Shown here in pieces: positions 51,661 through 60,558 of a DNA stretch of 64,000 nt. This DNA comes from Sphingobacteriales bacterium 44-61 (GTDB lineage Bacteria; Bacteroidota; Bacteroidia; Chitinophagales; Chitinophagaceae): positions 595,039 to 659,038 of the forward strand of contig MKTW01000011.1 in assembly GCA_001898405.1 (NCBI GenBank), written 5' to 3'. A program made the translations under genes and the position numbers. The notes beneath the pieces are model-generated. The model saw nothing but the letters and a program-made list of their open reading frames with translations. It did not search any database and had not been told where the DNA came from. Numbering within the stretch: position 1 is the stretch's first letter; every line of letters starts with the position of its first letter.

Positions 51661-52293
51661 ATGTACAATCTTCCTTATTTCAAAGAATCTGATCCGGCAG
51701 CTGTAATCCAGTTTGCGAAAGAACATCCTTTTGTTTTTCTGACAGGTTGTAATAAAGACCTGCAGCCTGCGGCTACACAAGTGCCGGTTTTCATCGATGA
51801 AAGAGACGGAAAGCTTTTCCTCTCTGGTCATATCATGAAAAAGACAGACCATCACAAGGCTTTTCTGCAAAACCCGAATGTGCTGGCCGTGTTCACTGGC
51901 CCGCACACATATGTGAGTGCCAGTTGGTATGAACATAAACAACAGGGCTCCACCTGGAATTATCTTAGCGTGCATGCAAGAGGCGTTCTCCGTTTTCTCG
52001 ATGAAACGGCTTTGCCGGGTATATTGCAACGCACTACGGATCATTTTGAAAATAATCCCCATTCAGGTGCAAATTTTAAAGACCTCCCTAAAGAATATAT
52101 CGACGAAATGATCAAAGCAATTGCCGCTTTTGAAATAGAAGTGCAATCGCTGGAACATGTATTTAAACTCAGCCAGAACAGGGATGAAAAAAGTTATGAC
52201 AATATTGTGCAGCATTTGCAAGGGCAGGGAGGGGATGCAGCGGCTATCGCTGAAATGATGAAGGGGCGGAAAAAGAAAGTTTTTGGTGAGTGA
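51661..52293 (+). CDS. FMN-binding, PaiB-like protein (pyridoxamine oxidase fold)
   Basis: A 210-residue protein of the PaiB/FMN_bind_2 family. MYNLPYFKESDPAAVIQFAK and FLSGHIMKKTDHHKAFLQNP, VLAVFTGPHTYVSASWYEHK and TWNYLSVHARGVLRFL follow the family closely. B. subtilis PaiB was described as a negative regulator of protease and sporulation genes, but the fold is an FMN split barrel and a flavin-dependent role is equally possible. The start is ATG 51661. The dyad just upstream suggests regulation. Confidence 0.9.
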   Translation: MYNLPYFKESDPAAVIQFAKEHPFVFLTGCNKDLQPAATQVPVFIDERDGKLFLSGHIMKKTDHHKAFLQNPNVLAVFTGPHTYVSASWYEHKQQGSTWNYLSVHARGVLRFLDETALPGILQRTTDHFENNPHSGANFKDLPKEYIDEMIKAIAAFEIEVQSLEHVFKLSQNRDEKSYDNIVQHLQGQGGDAAAIAEMMKGRKKKVFGE

Positions 52294-52322
52294 AAAAGAA
52301 TTCTCAGGATTAACATCGCAAT

Positions 52323-53105
52323 ATGAATATTTCTCTTTCCGGTAAAACAGCCGTGATCTGCGGCAGCACCCAGGGTATTGGTCTTGCTATCGCCAAAGAG
52401 TTTGCGCTTGCCGGCGCGCAATGTATTTTACTGGCGCGGAATGAGGCATCGCTGAAAGAAGCAGTTGCTTCATTAGCATCTCAGGGTGTAAAGCATCGGT
52501 ATTATGTAGCCGATTTTGCCGATAATAAAGCAGTGAAAAAAACGATTGATGAGATCTTGCAATCATTCACCGTGCATATACTGGTGAATAATACCGGGGG
52601 GCCGGCACCAGGCCCTATCACAGAAGCTTCTCCGGAAGCTTTCCTGTTGGCATTCCAGCAGCATATTGTGAATTACCAGCAACTGGCACAGGCTGTATTG
52701 CCGGGAATGAAGCAGGCAGGTTATGGCCGCATCATCAATATCGTTTCCACTTCGGTTAAAATTCCTATTGCTAACCTGGGCGTTTCAAATACTATCCGCG
52801 CAGCTACGGCAGGATGGGCAAAGACCCTGGCAAATGAAGTGGCTGCATGGGGCATTACCGTCAATAATATCCTGCCGGGGTATACGCAAACACAGCGGCT
52901 GGATAAATTGATCTCCGGCAATGCGGCCAAACAAGAACTGAACAAGGATGAACTGGCCGGAAAAATGCAACAACAAATCCCGGCCAAAAGATTTGGTAAA
53001 CCTGAAGAGATAGCTGCAGTGGCAGCTTTCCTGGCATCTCCGGCAGCATCTTACGTGAACGGAGTGAATCTCCCCGTAGATGGCGGCAGCACAGGAGCAT
53101 TTTAA
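52323..53105 (+). CDS. Short-chain dehydrogenase/reductase family protein with atypical catalytic site
   Basis: A 260-residue Rossmann protein. The cofactor motif GSTQGIGLAIAKEFALAGAQ and the NNTGGPAPG strand are clear, and LPVDGGSTGAF ends it like FabG-type SDRs. However, where the YxxxK catalytic pair should stand, the sequence is STSVKIPIANLGVSNTIRAA: the Tyr and Lys positions appear to be Ser and Arg. This occurs in a divergent SDR subgroup, so either another residue acts or the enzyme is not a classical reductase. KynU follows 15 bp later, possibly one operon. Confidence 0.85.
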   Translation: MNISLSGKTAVICGSTQGIGLAIAKEFALAGAQCILLARNEASLKEAVASLASQGVKHRYYVADFADNKAVKKTIDEILQSFTVHILVNNTGGPAPGPITEASPEAFLLAFQQHIVNYQQLAQAVLPGMKQAGYGRIINIVSTSVKIPIANLGVSNTIRAATAGWAKTLANEVAAWGITVNNILPGYTQTQRLDKLISGNAAKQELNKDELAGKMQQQIPAKRFGKPEEIAAVAAFLASPAASYVNGVNLPVDGGSTGAF

Positions 53106-53120
53106 TTGACCATTTTAAAA

Positions 53121-54419
53121 ATGTATGATATGGAGTTTCTTCCATCGCTTGAATTTGCTCAATCATTAGATCAGCAGGATCAACTGAAAAATTTCCGCAA
53201 CCGGTTTATCATTCCTGAAGCAGATGGAAAACAACTGGTGTATTTCCTGGGTAATTCACTGGGGCTGCAGCCGAAATCAGCCAATGATTATATGCAGCGT
53301 ATTTTGCAAGACTGGGCCAGCCTGGGCGTTGAATCCTTTTTCCACGCCAAAGAACCCTGGATGGATTATCATGATAAGCTGACCGGTACGCTCGCAACGG
53401 TTGTGGGCGCCAGGCCGGCCGAAGTAGTAGTGATGAATCAATTGACCGTAAACCTGCATTTAATGCTGGTAAGTTTTTACAGGCCTACCGCCAAACGCTT
53501 CCGGATCATTTGTGAAGCCAAGGCTTTCCCAAGCGATCAGTATGCTTTTGAAACACATGTAAGGCATCACGGCTTTGATCCTGCCGAAGCTGTGATTGAA
53601 GTCAGCCCAAGGGAAGGCGAGTTTACTTTACGCACAGAAGATATTCTTTCCACGATCGATCAATACGGCCATGAAACCGCTCTTGTTTTATTTGGCGGGA
53701 TCAACTATTACACCGGTCAGGCTTTCGATATGCAGGCAATTGCTGCAGCAGCCAACAAAGCAGGAGCAAGAGTGGGATTTGACCTGGCGCATGCAGCGGG
53801 GAATATTCCGCTGCGACTGCACGACTGGAACATCGATTTTGCCTGCTGGTGCAGTTACAAATACCTCAATGGAGGACCAGGTGCTATCGGCGGTGTGTTT
53901 GTTCATGAAAAGAACTTTGCAGAAGACCTTCCGCGTTTTGCGGGATGGTGGGGATATGATAAGCCTACGCGTTTTAAAATGGATAAAGGCTTTAAGCCGA
54001 TGCAGGGAGCAGAGGGCTGGCAATTGAGCACGCCTCCGTTCTTAATGTATGCCACACTCCGGGCTTCGCTTGAAATAGTGGAGCAGGCAGGGTGGGATGC
54101 GATCCAGTCCAAGGGCCGTTTGCTGAATGATTATTTATGGTTCATGCTCAAGGGAGTGAATGATACGGTCGATCCTCCGGCTATTCAATTCATCACACCT
54201 TCAACAGCAAAAGACAGGGGTTGCCAGGTCTCCATGCTGATGAAACGGCGGGGAAGGGAGATCTATAATTATCTTATGCAACACGACTTTATGGTCGACT
54301 GGAGAGAGCCTGATGTGATCAGGCTGGCACCTGCACCATTGTACAATACTTTCGAAGAGGTCTGGCGCTTTACTGATGCATTGGAGAAGGCGATCGGGTT
54401 TGATGGGTACATCGCCTAA
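53121..54419 (+). CDS. kynU: Kynureninase
   Basis: A PLP enzyme of about 432 residues cleaving kynurenine or 3-hydroxykynurenine to (hydroxy)anthranilate and alanine. Typical blocks are [73 protein letters not shown], and the PLP lysine in [20 protein letters not shown]. It can serve tryptophan degradation or quinolinate/NAD synthesis. No tryptophan dioxygenase or 3-HAO is nearby. I use ATG 53121; ATG 53130 is also possible. Confidence 0.96.
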   Translation: MYDMEFLPSLEFAQSLDQQDQLKNFRNRFIIPEADGKQLVYFLGNSLGLQPKSANDYMQRILQDWASLGVESFFHAKEPWMDYHDKLTGTLATVVGARPAEVVVMNQLTVNLHLMLVSFYRPTAKRFRIICEAKAFPSDQYAFETHVRHHGFDPAEAVIEVSPREGEFTLRTEDILSTIDQYGHETALVLFGGINYYTGQAFDMQAIAAAANKAGARVGFDLAHAAGNIPLRLHDWNIDFACWCSYKYLNGGPGAIGGVFVHEKNFAEDLPRFAGWWGYDKPTRFKMDKGFKPMQGAEGWQLSTPPFLMYATLRASLEIVEQAGWDAIQSKGRLLNDYLWFMLKGVNDTVDPPAIQFITPSTAKDRGCQVSMLMKRRGREIYNYLMQHDFMVDWREPDVIRLAPAPLYNTFEEVWRFTDALEKAIGFDGYIA

Positions 54420-54438
54420 GCAGATACTATCTATTCAT

Positions 54439-54446
54439 TACATTTG
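54439..54446 (+). promoter_or_regulatory. Promoter -7 box (TACATTTG) of pyrF
   Basis: TACATTTG fits TAnnTTTG and ends 7 bases before the pyrF ATG at 54454, the same octamer and almost the same spacing as at ribD. It indicates a leaderless or nearly leaderless mRNA and fixes the start. Confidence 0.6.
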
Positions 54447-54453
54447 TCCCACT

Positions 54454-55260
54454 ATGAACCGTCAGCAGTTAATTGAACAGATACGGCAGAAGAAAAGCTA
54501 TCTCTGTGTTGGTTTGGACACCGATATTACAAAGATCCCCAAACATCTTTTGAAAGAAAGCGATCCTGTGTTTGCTTTCAATAAGGTCATTATTGATGCA
54601 ACACGGGATTACTGTGTGGCGTATAAGATCAATACGGCCTTCTATGAAGCGTTGGGCCTGAAAGGGTGGGAGGCAATGGAAAAAACGGTGAAGTATATAG
54701 GGAAAGATCATTTCACCATTGCGGATGCCAAACGTGGTGATATAGGAAACACTTCTGATCAATATGCCAAGGCTTTTTTTGAAACGTTACCTTTTGATTC
54801 AGTAACAGTGGCACCGTATATGGGGGAAGACAGTGTAAAGCCCTTCCTGCAATACCCTGGCAAATGGGCGATCGTGCTGGGGCTTACTTCCAATAAAGGC
54901 GCAGTGGATTTTGAGTTAAAAAAAGCAGGCGATGGATTGCTTTATGAAAAAGTATTACAAACGGCAAGTGGTTGGGGTAACCCCGGTAACCTGATGTTTG
55001 TAGTAGGAGCAACGCAGGCTGATGAATTTATCAATATACGCAAACTCACACCGGATCATTTTTATCTTGTGCCCGGTGTAGGGGCACAGGGCGGAAGTTT
55101 GAAAGAAATTTCTGAGAAGGCAATGAACAAGGATGTGGGAATACTGGTGAATGCCAGCAGGGCGATTATTTATGCATCGGGAGGAGAAGATTTTGCAGAA
55201 GCGGCGCAGAAAGTGGCCAAAGAATATCAGGAAGAAATGGCTTCTTATTTAATTGCTTGA
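54454..55260 (+). CDS. pyrF: Orotidine 5'-phosphate decarboxylase
   Basis: A 268-residue enzyme for the last step of UMP synthesis. The catalytic block [20 protein letters not shown] carries the Asp-Lys-Asp triad of the longer (type 2) OMP decarboxylases; [16 protein letters not shown] begins the barrel and [15 protein letters not shown] is the phosphate-binding loop. The frame is open into kynU, but the -7 box at 54439-54446 sets ATG 54454. Its last 16 bp overlap the convergent small membrane protein gene. Confidence 0.97.
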   Translation: MNRQQLIEQIRQKKSYLCVGLDTDITKIPKHLLKESDPVFAFNKVIIDATRDYCVAYKINTAFYEALGLKGWEAMEKTVKYIGKDHFTIADAKRGDIGNTSDQYAKAFFETLPFDSVTVAPYMGEDSVKPFLQYPGKWAIVLGLTSNKGAVDFELKKAGDGLLYEKVLQTASGWGNPGNLMFVVGATQADEFINIRKLTPDHFYLVPGVGAQGGSLKEISEKAMNKDVGILVNASRAIIYASGGEDFAEAAQKVAKEYQEEMASYLIA

Positions 55261-55682
55261 CGAGCTTTTCTTTTTCTACGCATACGCAGGGCTGTTCCAA
55301 TGAAATAGCCTGCAATTCCCACGATAATCACTAGTATTAGCATTCCGAATGGTTCCTCACTTGCAGAGTACAAGTAAAGCAATGAGACAGTTACTGTCCA
55401 TAGTACAGCCAGGAAGAGCGCATGACTGTATTCATCATGCTTTGAAATTCCTGCGCAAGCCCATCCTCCTGCAGCAGCAGCCACAAAAAGCCATATATAA
55501 GCAATAAGAATCAGCAGGACGTCTTTAACCCAGACGTTAGGTGGCGGGTCTGTAAAAATGTATAATTCAAATAGTGAGTCGACTGCCACATAAACAACCG
55601 GAAACAAAATAGCACCGGCAATAATAGTAATGACAATGCCGGTTAAGGTAGCAGTAAGGAACTTTGATTCTGTTGTTCTCAT
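55245..55682 (-). CDS. Small membrane protein of unknown function
   Basis: A 145-residue protein with four predicted helices (about 10-33, 50-74, 83-102, 109-130) and a basic C-terminus ([10 protein letters not shown]). No family motif is recognised. The second helix is rich in Ala/Gly ([11 protein letters not shown]). It overlaps the end of pyrF by 16 bp on the opposite strand. A real gene is likely from its length and membrane pattern, and homology searching would be needed for more. Confidence 0.6.
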   Translation of the reverse strand: MRTTESKFLTATLTGIVITIIAGAILFPVVYVAVDSLFELYIFTDPPPNVWVKDVLLILIAYIWLFVAAAAGGWACAGISKHDEYSHALFLAVLWTVTVSLLYLYSASEEPFGMLILVIIVGIAGYFIGTALRMRRKRKARQAIK

Positions 55683-55725
55683 TTATCTTACTTGTCACTT
55701 TCGTTGTAACTTCCCCCTTGCATTT

Positions 55726-56163
55726 TTATTTAAAAATATACTTCCCCTTTTCACTCCACCAAGGATAATACTCCATCTTTAATCTCCCTGTAATCACTGC
55801 TGTATCAGTATTGACCAATGATGCGACTTCTGCTGAATCCTTCGCATTCATAATAAAAATGCCACGGAGATCGCCGTCAGTTCCCATTGGCCCTGCCATG
55901 ATGATCTTTCCTTCACCCGCCAGCCGGTTGATATTTGCCATATGAGCTGCCTGGATCTTTGCAGCGCTTGCACTGTCTTGCTTTCTGTTATCTCCTTTCT
56001 TTAACAGCACCAGCCAGTAGCGCTTCATTTCTCCACTGTACACCGAACTGTCTTTTTCCAGTTCATATTTTGTGGCCTGTGCCGGTATCTCCGGTTGCTC
56101 TTTTTTATTGTTACAACCAGCCATTATCACAATGGCGAACAAGACCAGTATAGGGTCCTTCAT
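55726..56163 (-). CDS. YCII-domain lipoprotein
   Basis: About 145 residues. A hydrophobic leader ends in a lipobox MAGCNN (Cys near 17 from MKDP). The mature part matches the YCII fold: YWLVLLKKGDNRKQDS, AHMANINRLAGEGKIIMAGP with the conserved His and Asp-like positions, GDLRGIFIMNAKDSAEVASL and LKMEYYPWWSEKGKYIF. YCII proteins are small ferredoxin-like domains, often of unknown catalytic role; an exported lipidated form is unusual. ATG 56178 is an alternative start. It is divergent from the acyl-CoA dehydrogenase. Confidence 0.8.
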   Translation of the reverse strand: MKDPILVLFAIVIMAGCNNKKEQPEIPAQATKYELEKDSSVYSGEMKRYWLVLLKKGDNRKQDSASAAKIQAAHMANINRLAGEGKIIMAGPMGTDGDLRGIFIMNAKDSAEVASLVNTDTAVITGRLKMEYYPWWSEKGKYIFK

Positions 56164-56245
56164 TGCAATCAATTTCATACAAGGTAGGGAAATAAATGAA
56201 GTTTTTCTTCAGCCGGGATTGCCACCAACTTCCCGTATTTCCCAG

Positions 56246-56253
56246 TACCTTTG
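56246..56253 (+). promoter_or_regulatory. Promoter -7 box (TACCTTTG) of the acyl-CoA dehydrogenase
   Basis: TACCTTTG fits TAnnTTTG and ends 22 bases before the ATG at 56276. It rules out the long in-frame extension back to 56072. Confidence 0.55.
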
Positions 56254-56275
56254 CCAAAACTTAAAACCCGATTGC

Positions 56276-57460
56276 ATGGCAGCCCGTACTGATCTGTTTA
56301 CCAGCCCGGATTATTTTAATGTAGATGAACTGTTGTCGGACGAACAAAAGCTCGTCCGCGAATCTGTCCGTAATTATGTAAAGAAAGAGATATCGCCCAT
56401 CATAGAAGATTATGCGCAGCGGGCCGAGTTTCCCCAGCAAATCGTAAAACAACTGGGAGAATTGGGTTGTTTTGGTCCGACTGTGCCGGTACAATATGGC
56501 GGTGGCGGCCTGGATTATATTTCCTATGGACTGATGATGCAGGAATTGGAAAGAGGGGATAGCGGTGTGCGTTCTACTGCTTCAGTGCAGGGTTCATTGG
56601 TGATGTACCCGATCTATGCATATGGTAACGAAGAGCAACGGAATAAATATCTTCCCAAACTCGCCAGTGGCGAATGGCTGGGTTGTTTTGGTCTTACAGA
56701 ACCTAATCATGGCAGTGATCCCAGCAGCATGCTCACTAATATCCGCGATGCAGGAGATCATGTGATATTGAATGGCGCCAAGATGTGGATCAGCAATGCG
56801 CCTTTTTCACAGGTAGCTGTGGTTTGGGCAAAAGATGAGCAGGGCATAGTCAGAGGTTTGATCGCGGAGAGAGGCATGGAAGGTTTTTCCACTCCCACAA
56901 CGCATGGCAAATGGAGCCTGCGAGCATCTGCAACAGGTGAACTGGTTTTTGACAATGTAAAAGTGCCGAAAGAAAATATATTGCCGAATGTGCAGGGATT
57001 GAAAGGCCCGCTGGGTTGCCTTACCAAGGCAAGATATGGTATTGCCTGGGGAGCTATCGGCGCTGCGATGGACTGCTATGATACAGCTTTGCGTTATTCT
57101 AAAGAAAGGGAACAGTTCGGCAAACCAATCGGTGGTTTCCAGTTGCAACAAAAGAAACTGGCGGAAATGATCACGGAGATCACCAAGGCTCAATTGCTTA
57201 ACTGGAGACTTGGTGTGCTGATGAATGATGGCAAGGCCAGTCCACAGCAGGTGAGTATGGCTAAACGCAATGCGTGTGAAGTGGCTACCAATATCTGCCG
57301 TGATGCACGTCAGATGCTTGGTGGTATGGGCATCACTGGTGAGTATCCCGTTATGCGCCACATGATGAACCTCGAAAGTGTGATCACTTATGAAGGAACG
57401 CATGATATACATTTATTGATAACAGGAATGGATGTGACGGGGATCAATGCGTTCAAGTGA
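56276..57460 (+). CDS. Acyl-CoA dehydrogenase, glutaryl-CoA dehydrogenase type
   Basis: A 394-residue FAD enzyme. GLTEPNHGSDPSSMLTNIRD, GAKMWISNAPFSQVAVVWAK and RYGIAWGAIGAAMDCYDTAL follow glutaryl-CoA dehydrogenase, as does the end ITGEYPVMRHMMNLESVITY then EGTHDIH, in which the glutamate is the catalytic base. Glutaryl-CoA dehydrogenase oxidises and decarboxylates glutaryl-CoA to crotonyl-CoA in lysine and tryptophan breakdown; kynureninase lies 2 kb upstream. The substrate is inferred from motifs and not certain. aroK follows 10 bp after. Confidence 0.9.
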   Translation: MAARTDLFTSPDYFNVDELLSDEQKLVRESVRNYVKKEISPIIEDYAQRAEFPQQIVKQLGELGCFGPTVPVQYGGGGLDYISYGLMMQELERGDSGVRSTASVQGSLVMYPIYAYGNEEQRNKYLPKLASGEWLGCFGLTEPNHGSDPSSMLTNIRDAGDHVILNGAKMWISNAPFSQVAVVWAKDEQGIVRGLIAERGMEGFSTPTTHGKWSLRASATGELVFDNVKVPKENILPNVQGLKGPLGCLTKARYGIAWGAIGAAMDCYDTALRYSKEREQFGKPIGGFQLQQKKLAEMITEITKAQLLNWRLGVLMNDGKASPQQVSMAKRNACEVATNICRDARQMLGGMGITGEYPVMRHMMNLESVITYEGTHDIHLLITGMDVTGINAFK

Positions 57461-57470
57461 ACTATTACAA

Positions 57471-57980
57471 ATGAAGATATTCCTCATAGGTTTTATGGGC
57501 TCCGGTAAAACTCACCGGGGAAGGCAATTAAGTCAAAAGCTCAACCTGCCTTTTTTCGACCTGGATGAGCAGATCGTGAATTCCGAGGGCAAATCCATCA
57601 ACCGCATTTTTGAAGAAGAAGGAGAAGAGTACTTCCGGCTGAAGGAGAAAGAAGTCCTGAACATTATTACGGAAAGTCATAGCTCTTTTATCATGGCTTG
57701 TGGCGGTGGCGCGCCCTGCTATTTCAATAATATCGAGTACATGAATCAGTCGGGCGTTACTGTATGGCTGAACACACCTTTGCAGACCCTCTTCAAACGG
57801 CTGGCAAAAGAAAGGGACCAACGGCCTTTACTGAAGAGCCTGACCGATGTGCAGCTCAATACCTTTATCATCCGTAAATTTTCCGACCGGAAGATCTATT
57901 ATGAGCAGGCAAAAGTGTTGATCGAGGATGATGAACACATTACACTAGATCAGATCATCGAAAAAATATTCCATGCATAA
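57471..57980 (+). CDS. aroK: Shikimate kinase
   Basis: A 169-residue kinase phosphorylating shikimate in the chorismate pathway. The P-loop GFMGSGKTHRG, the shikimate-binding acidic FFDLDEQI, EEYFRLKEKEVL with its arginine, the CGGGAPCYF glycine motif, and the lid region RDQRPLLK are all present. I start at ATG 57471, which opens directly with the first strand. It is 10 bp behind the acyl-CoA dehydrogenase and overlaps the DUF423 gene by 8 bp. Confidence 0.96.
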   Translation: MKIFLIGFMGSGKTHRGRQLSQKLNLPFFDLDEQIVNSEGKSINRIFEEEGEEYFRLKEKEVLNIITESHSSFIMACGGGAPCYFNNIEYMNQSGVTVWLNTPLQTLFKRLAKERDQRPLLKSLTDVQLNTFIIRKFSDRKIYYEQAKVLIEDDEHITLDQIIEKIFHA

Positions 57981-58365
57981 ACCTTTTTTATTATCAGGAA
58001 CATTACTTGGCGGCATCGCTGTGGTGCTTGGTGCATTCGGTGCACATGGATTGAAGAAGATCGTTCCTGCTGAAACAGTCACTACTTTTCAAACCGGTGT
58101 GCAATACCAGATGTATCATGCGCTGGCATTGGTGTTGACGGCTATTGTATTTGAAAAAGTTGGTCAGCAAGGTTTGCTGAATTGGGCTGGATACTGCTTC
58201 CTGGCAGGCATCCTGTTGTTTTCCGGGTCGCTTTATCTGCTTACGATGATGAAAGCGACAGGTAAGGTGGGCATGGAAGGGATTGGTATTATTACACCGG
58301 TTGGCGGCTTGTTTTTTATTGCAGGCTGGCTCCTGTTTTTTATAAGTGTGCTGAAAATGAAATAA
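57973..58365 (+). CDS. DUF423 family membrane protein
   Basis: A 130-residue four-helix membrane protein. The N-terminal block GTLLGGIAVVLGAFGAHGLK followed by YQMYHALALVLTA and GSLYLLTMMKATGKVGMEGI, then ITPVGGLFFIAGW, is diagnostic for DUF423 (YwdK/YgdD-like). Its function is unknown across bacteria. Its start overlaps the end of aroK by 8 bp, so they are translationally coupled. Confidence 0.93.
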   Translation: MHKPFLLSGTLLGGIAVVLGAFGAHGLKKIVPAETVTTFQTGVQYQMYHALALVLTAIVFEKVGQQGLLNWAGYCFLAGILLFSGSLYLLTMMKATGKVGMEGIGIITPVGGLFFIAGWLLFFISVLKMK

Positions 58366-58369
58366 GCGA

Positions 58370-60271
58370 CTAGAGCGGCAGGCTTAAAGTTGTTACGGTT
58401 CCTCCATCAGTTTCTATCTGGTAAGTTCCTCCGATACTTTCCATGCGCTTGGCAATATTTTTCAGTCCATTCCCAAACTGGCGGATCTTTCCGGGAGCGA
58501 GACCAATTCCGTTATCGCGGATCTCGATAGTCAGTGCGTCATCGATAATAAAACGGATCCTCAACTCGGAAGCCCTGGAATGCTTAAGTGAATTGTTAAG
58601 CGTTTCTTTTACACAAAGAAAAAGATTACGCCGTTTTTCACCGGCGAGTTCCCTGGGTTCAATTTCATCGGGGGTATATATTTTACAAACGATGGGCGTG
58701 TATTCAAAATATTCCAGTGCATAAGCCCTGATATAGGAAACGAGATTATCCACTGTATCATTTCCGCTGTTCATGCTCCAGATAATAGCATTCATTTTAT
58801 TCAGCACTTCATCTGCAGAATGAGAGATCTTTTCAATTTCAACCGGTGTATTCTCTTTCATTTTATTCCGGGCGATCTCGCTCATAAGGCGGATGGCTGT
58901 CATGCCCGAACCAAGCTCGTCATGCATATCGGCTGAAATACGTTCCCTTTCCTGTTGTTGAGCCTTATACACAGCGATCTCTTTTTCGTATTCATTCATC
59001 TGGTTCTCTGCTTTCAGCCGTTCCCGCTCGCGGGCAGAAGCGATCAACTGGCGGCGGTTCTTATAATTCAAGCCAGCGAGGAAGAATACCAGTTCCAGCA
59101 GCAGGCCTGTTTCATAATACACAACAGAAGAGCGGAAGATAGCCGGTGCTGATTTCGGGATCACTTCCCATAATATCAGCAACTGCGACATCAGCGAAAA
59201 AACGAACAGAAAGAAATTGCCCCAGAAAAGGTATCGCAGCAATTTATTCTTCCATCGCTTAATGCTGTAAATGCAGAATATTATTACCATTATCAGCAGC
59301 AATAGCTTGGTTATGTTCTCTACATTCTTTTCGATCGCATAATTATTGGTAAAGAAATGAGCGCAGCTATAGGTAGTGATCGAGAATACGAGCAGGAGGA
59401 TCCCGATATTGTACAGGCTGTGAAGGAAAGGGTGGTTGCGCTTAGTGGCCAGGTAGCGCTGGATAAAAAGCATATAGAACAAATGCCCGATACACAGCAT
59501 TACATAATCCAGGTATCCTTCCTGGAAAAAACTCATTTTGCTGCTGTGATAACTGTAAACGGCTTTGATAAGCAGCATCAATCCCAGGAAGGCGGCATAG
59601 CCAGAATAATACAGAAACTCAAGGTTGCCTCCTTGCAGAAAGCTGGCCAGGGAGAAAAGGATCATCATCAGCAACAGGCCGCAAAACAGGTAGGTAAAAG
59701 TTTTGGCTTCGTTGTTGGTGCTGTAGGTGTCATTGATAAAAGAACCCAGGTAAGCGGGATTGACAAGTTTGGGCCGGATGGTATTGAGATAGGTCCTTAC
59801 CGGGATCAGTTCGGCTACAAAAACTGCTGAGTCTTCCGCGGGCAGGGTCATATACCGGTAGCTGATCTCATTTTTATAGTCAGGCGTAACCGACCGGATG
59901 GCTTGCAGGTTATTTCCGGTTTCCCTGTACAAATGAATATCCCAGTAATAATAGCCGGGATAAAACCAGACAGAAACAGCAGAATCGCTGGTGTTGCGGG
60001 CTTTGAAGCGGAGAATGATCTTCCTGGTAACATTCTTGTCTTCTACAAACCGGCGGTGAATATTGCCGCCGCGTTTAAAAAGAATGGAATGGTACTGGTT
60101 GGGCAGGGAAGCGTCCGCGTCTATATATCCGTAATCGATATTTTTCTCCAGGGTTTGGGCAAGCGTGATCTTGCTGATGTCTACCCAGGTCAGTGCCGTA
60201 CTGTCCTGCGCCGTCAGGCGGGGAGAGAGGCCAAGAAAAAATACGAACGCTGTCAGGCAAAAAATGCGCAT
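58370..60271 (-). CDS. Sensor histidine kinase, 7TM-DISM type with NarL-type kinase
   Basis: A 633-residue membrane kinase. A signal peptide (to about 21) is followed by a periplasmic 7TMR-DISM extracellular domain (about 22-185), then seven helices (about 190-400). A coiled linker (ARERERLKAENQMNEYEKEI) leads to a HisKA_3 domain with the phospho-accepting His450 in ERISADMHDELGSG, and a HATPase domain with N box ETLNNSLKHS and EIRDNGIGLAPG. Such kinases pair with LuxR-type response regulators, but none is adjacent, so it is an orphan. It ends 4 bp from the convergent DUF423 gene. Confidence 0.93.
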   Translation of the reverse strand: MRIFCLTAFVFFLGLSPRLTAQDSTALTWVDISKITLAQTLEKNIDYGYIDADASLPNQYHSILFKRGGNIHRRFVEDKNVTRKIILRFKARNTSDSAVSVWFYPGYYYWDIHLYRETGNNLQAIRSVTPDYKNEISYRYMTLPAEDSAVFVAELIPVRTYLNTIRPKLVNPAYLGSFINDTYSTNNEAKTFTYLFCGLLLMMILFSLASFLQGGNLEFLYYSGYAAFLGLMLLIKAVYSYHSSKMSFFQEGYLDYVMLCIGHLFYMLFIQRYLATKRNHPFLHSLYNIGILLLVFSITTYSCAHFFTNNYAIEKNVENITKLLLLIMVIIFCIYSIKRWKNKLLRYLFWGNFFLFVFSLMSQLLILWEVIPKSAPAIFRSSVVYYETGLLLELVFFLAGLNYKNRRQLIASARERERLKAENQMNEYEKEIAVYKAQQQERERISADMHDELGSGMTAIRLMSEIARNKMKENTPVEIEKISHSADEVLNKMNAIIWSMNSGNDTVDNLVSYIRAYALEYFEYTPIVCKIYTPDEIEPRELAGEKRRNLFLCVKETLNNSLKHSRASELRIRFIIDDALTIEIRDNGIGLAPGKIRQFGNGLKNIAKRMESIGGTYQIETDGGTVTTLSLPL

Positions 60272-60355
60272 GAACCTGGGGTATTAAAAATATAGCTCAA
60301 ATGTAATATAAGGCCCTTGCTTTTTTTAGCTTGAAGGCTACCACTTTCCGGTAAT

Positions 60356-60482
60356 TTTTCCCACCAAGACGACTAAGACCACAAAGAATACTCTATTTTG
60401 TAAATTATACCTCCGGCTTCACAAGGCAGGAAAAATGATCTGGAAGTAATTCTTTGTGGTCTTAGTCGTCTTGGTGGGAAAA
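60356..60482. repeat. Dispersed hairpin repeat, copy C (34-bp arms, inside-out)
   Basis: Arms 60356-60389 and 60449-60482 are perfectly complementary but separated by 59 bases. The unit is that of copy A with two substitutions, CACCAAGAC GACTAAGAC CACAAAGAA, matched on the other arm. The order of arms is reversed relative to copies A and B: the GGGA ends face outward. It lies between the divergent kinase and ftsK genes, so it is not their terminator. Confidence 0.85.
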
Positions 60483-60545
60483 TTGATTGCTGAAACTGCG
60501 CTTTTATTAACCGAACCGGGTGCTACCGAAAACTCCAAACTATGT

Positions 60546-60553
60546 TATCTTTG
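60546..60553 (+). promoter_or_regulatory. Promoter -7 box (TATCTTTG) of ftsK
   Basis: TATCTTTG fits TAnnTTTG and ends 5 bases before the ftsK ATG at 60559, again pointing to a leaderless mRNA. Confidence 0.6.
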
Positions 60554-60558
60554 CCGCT

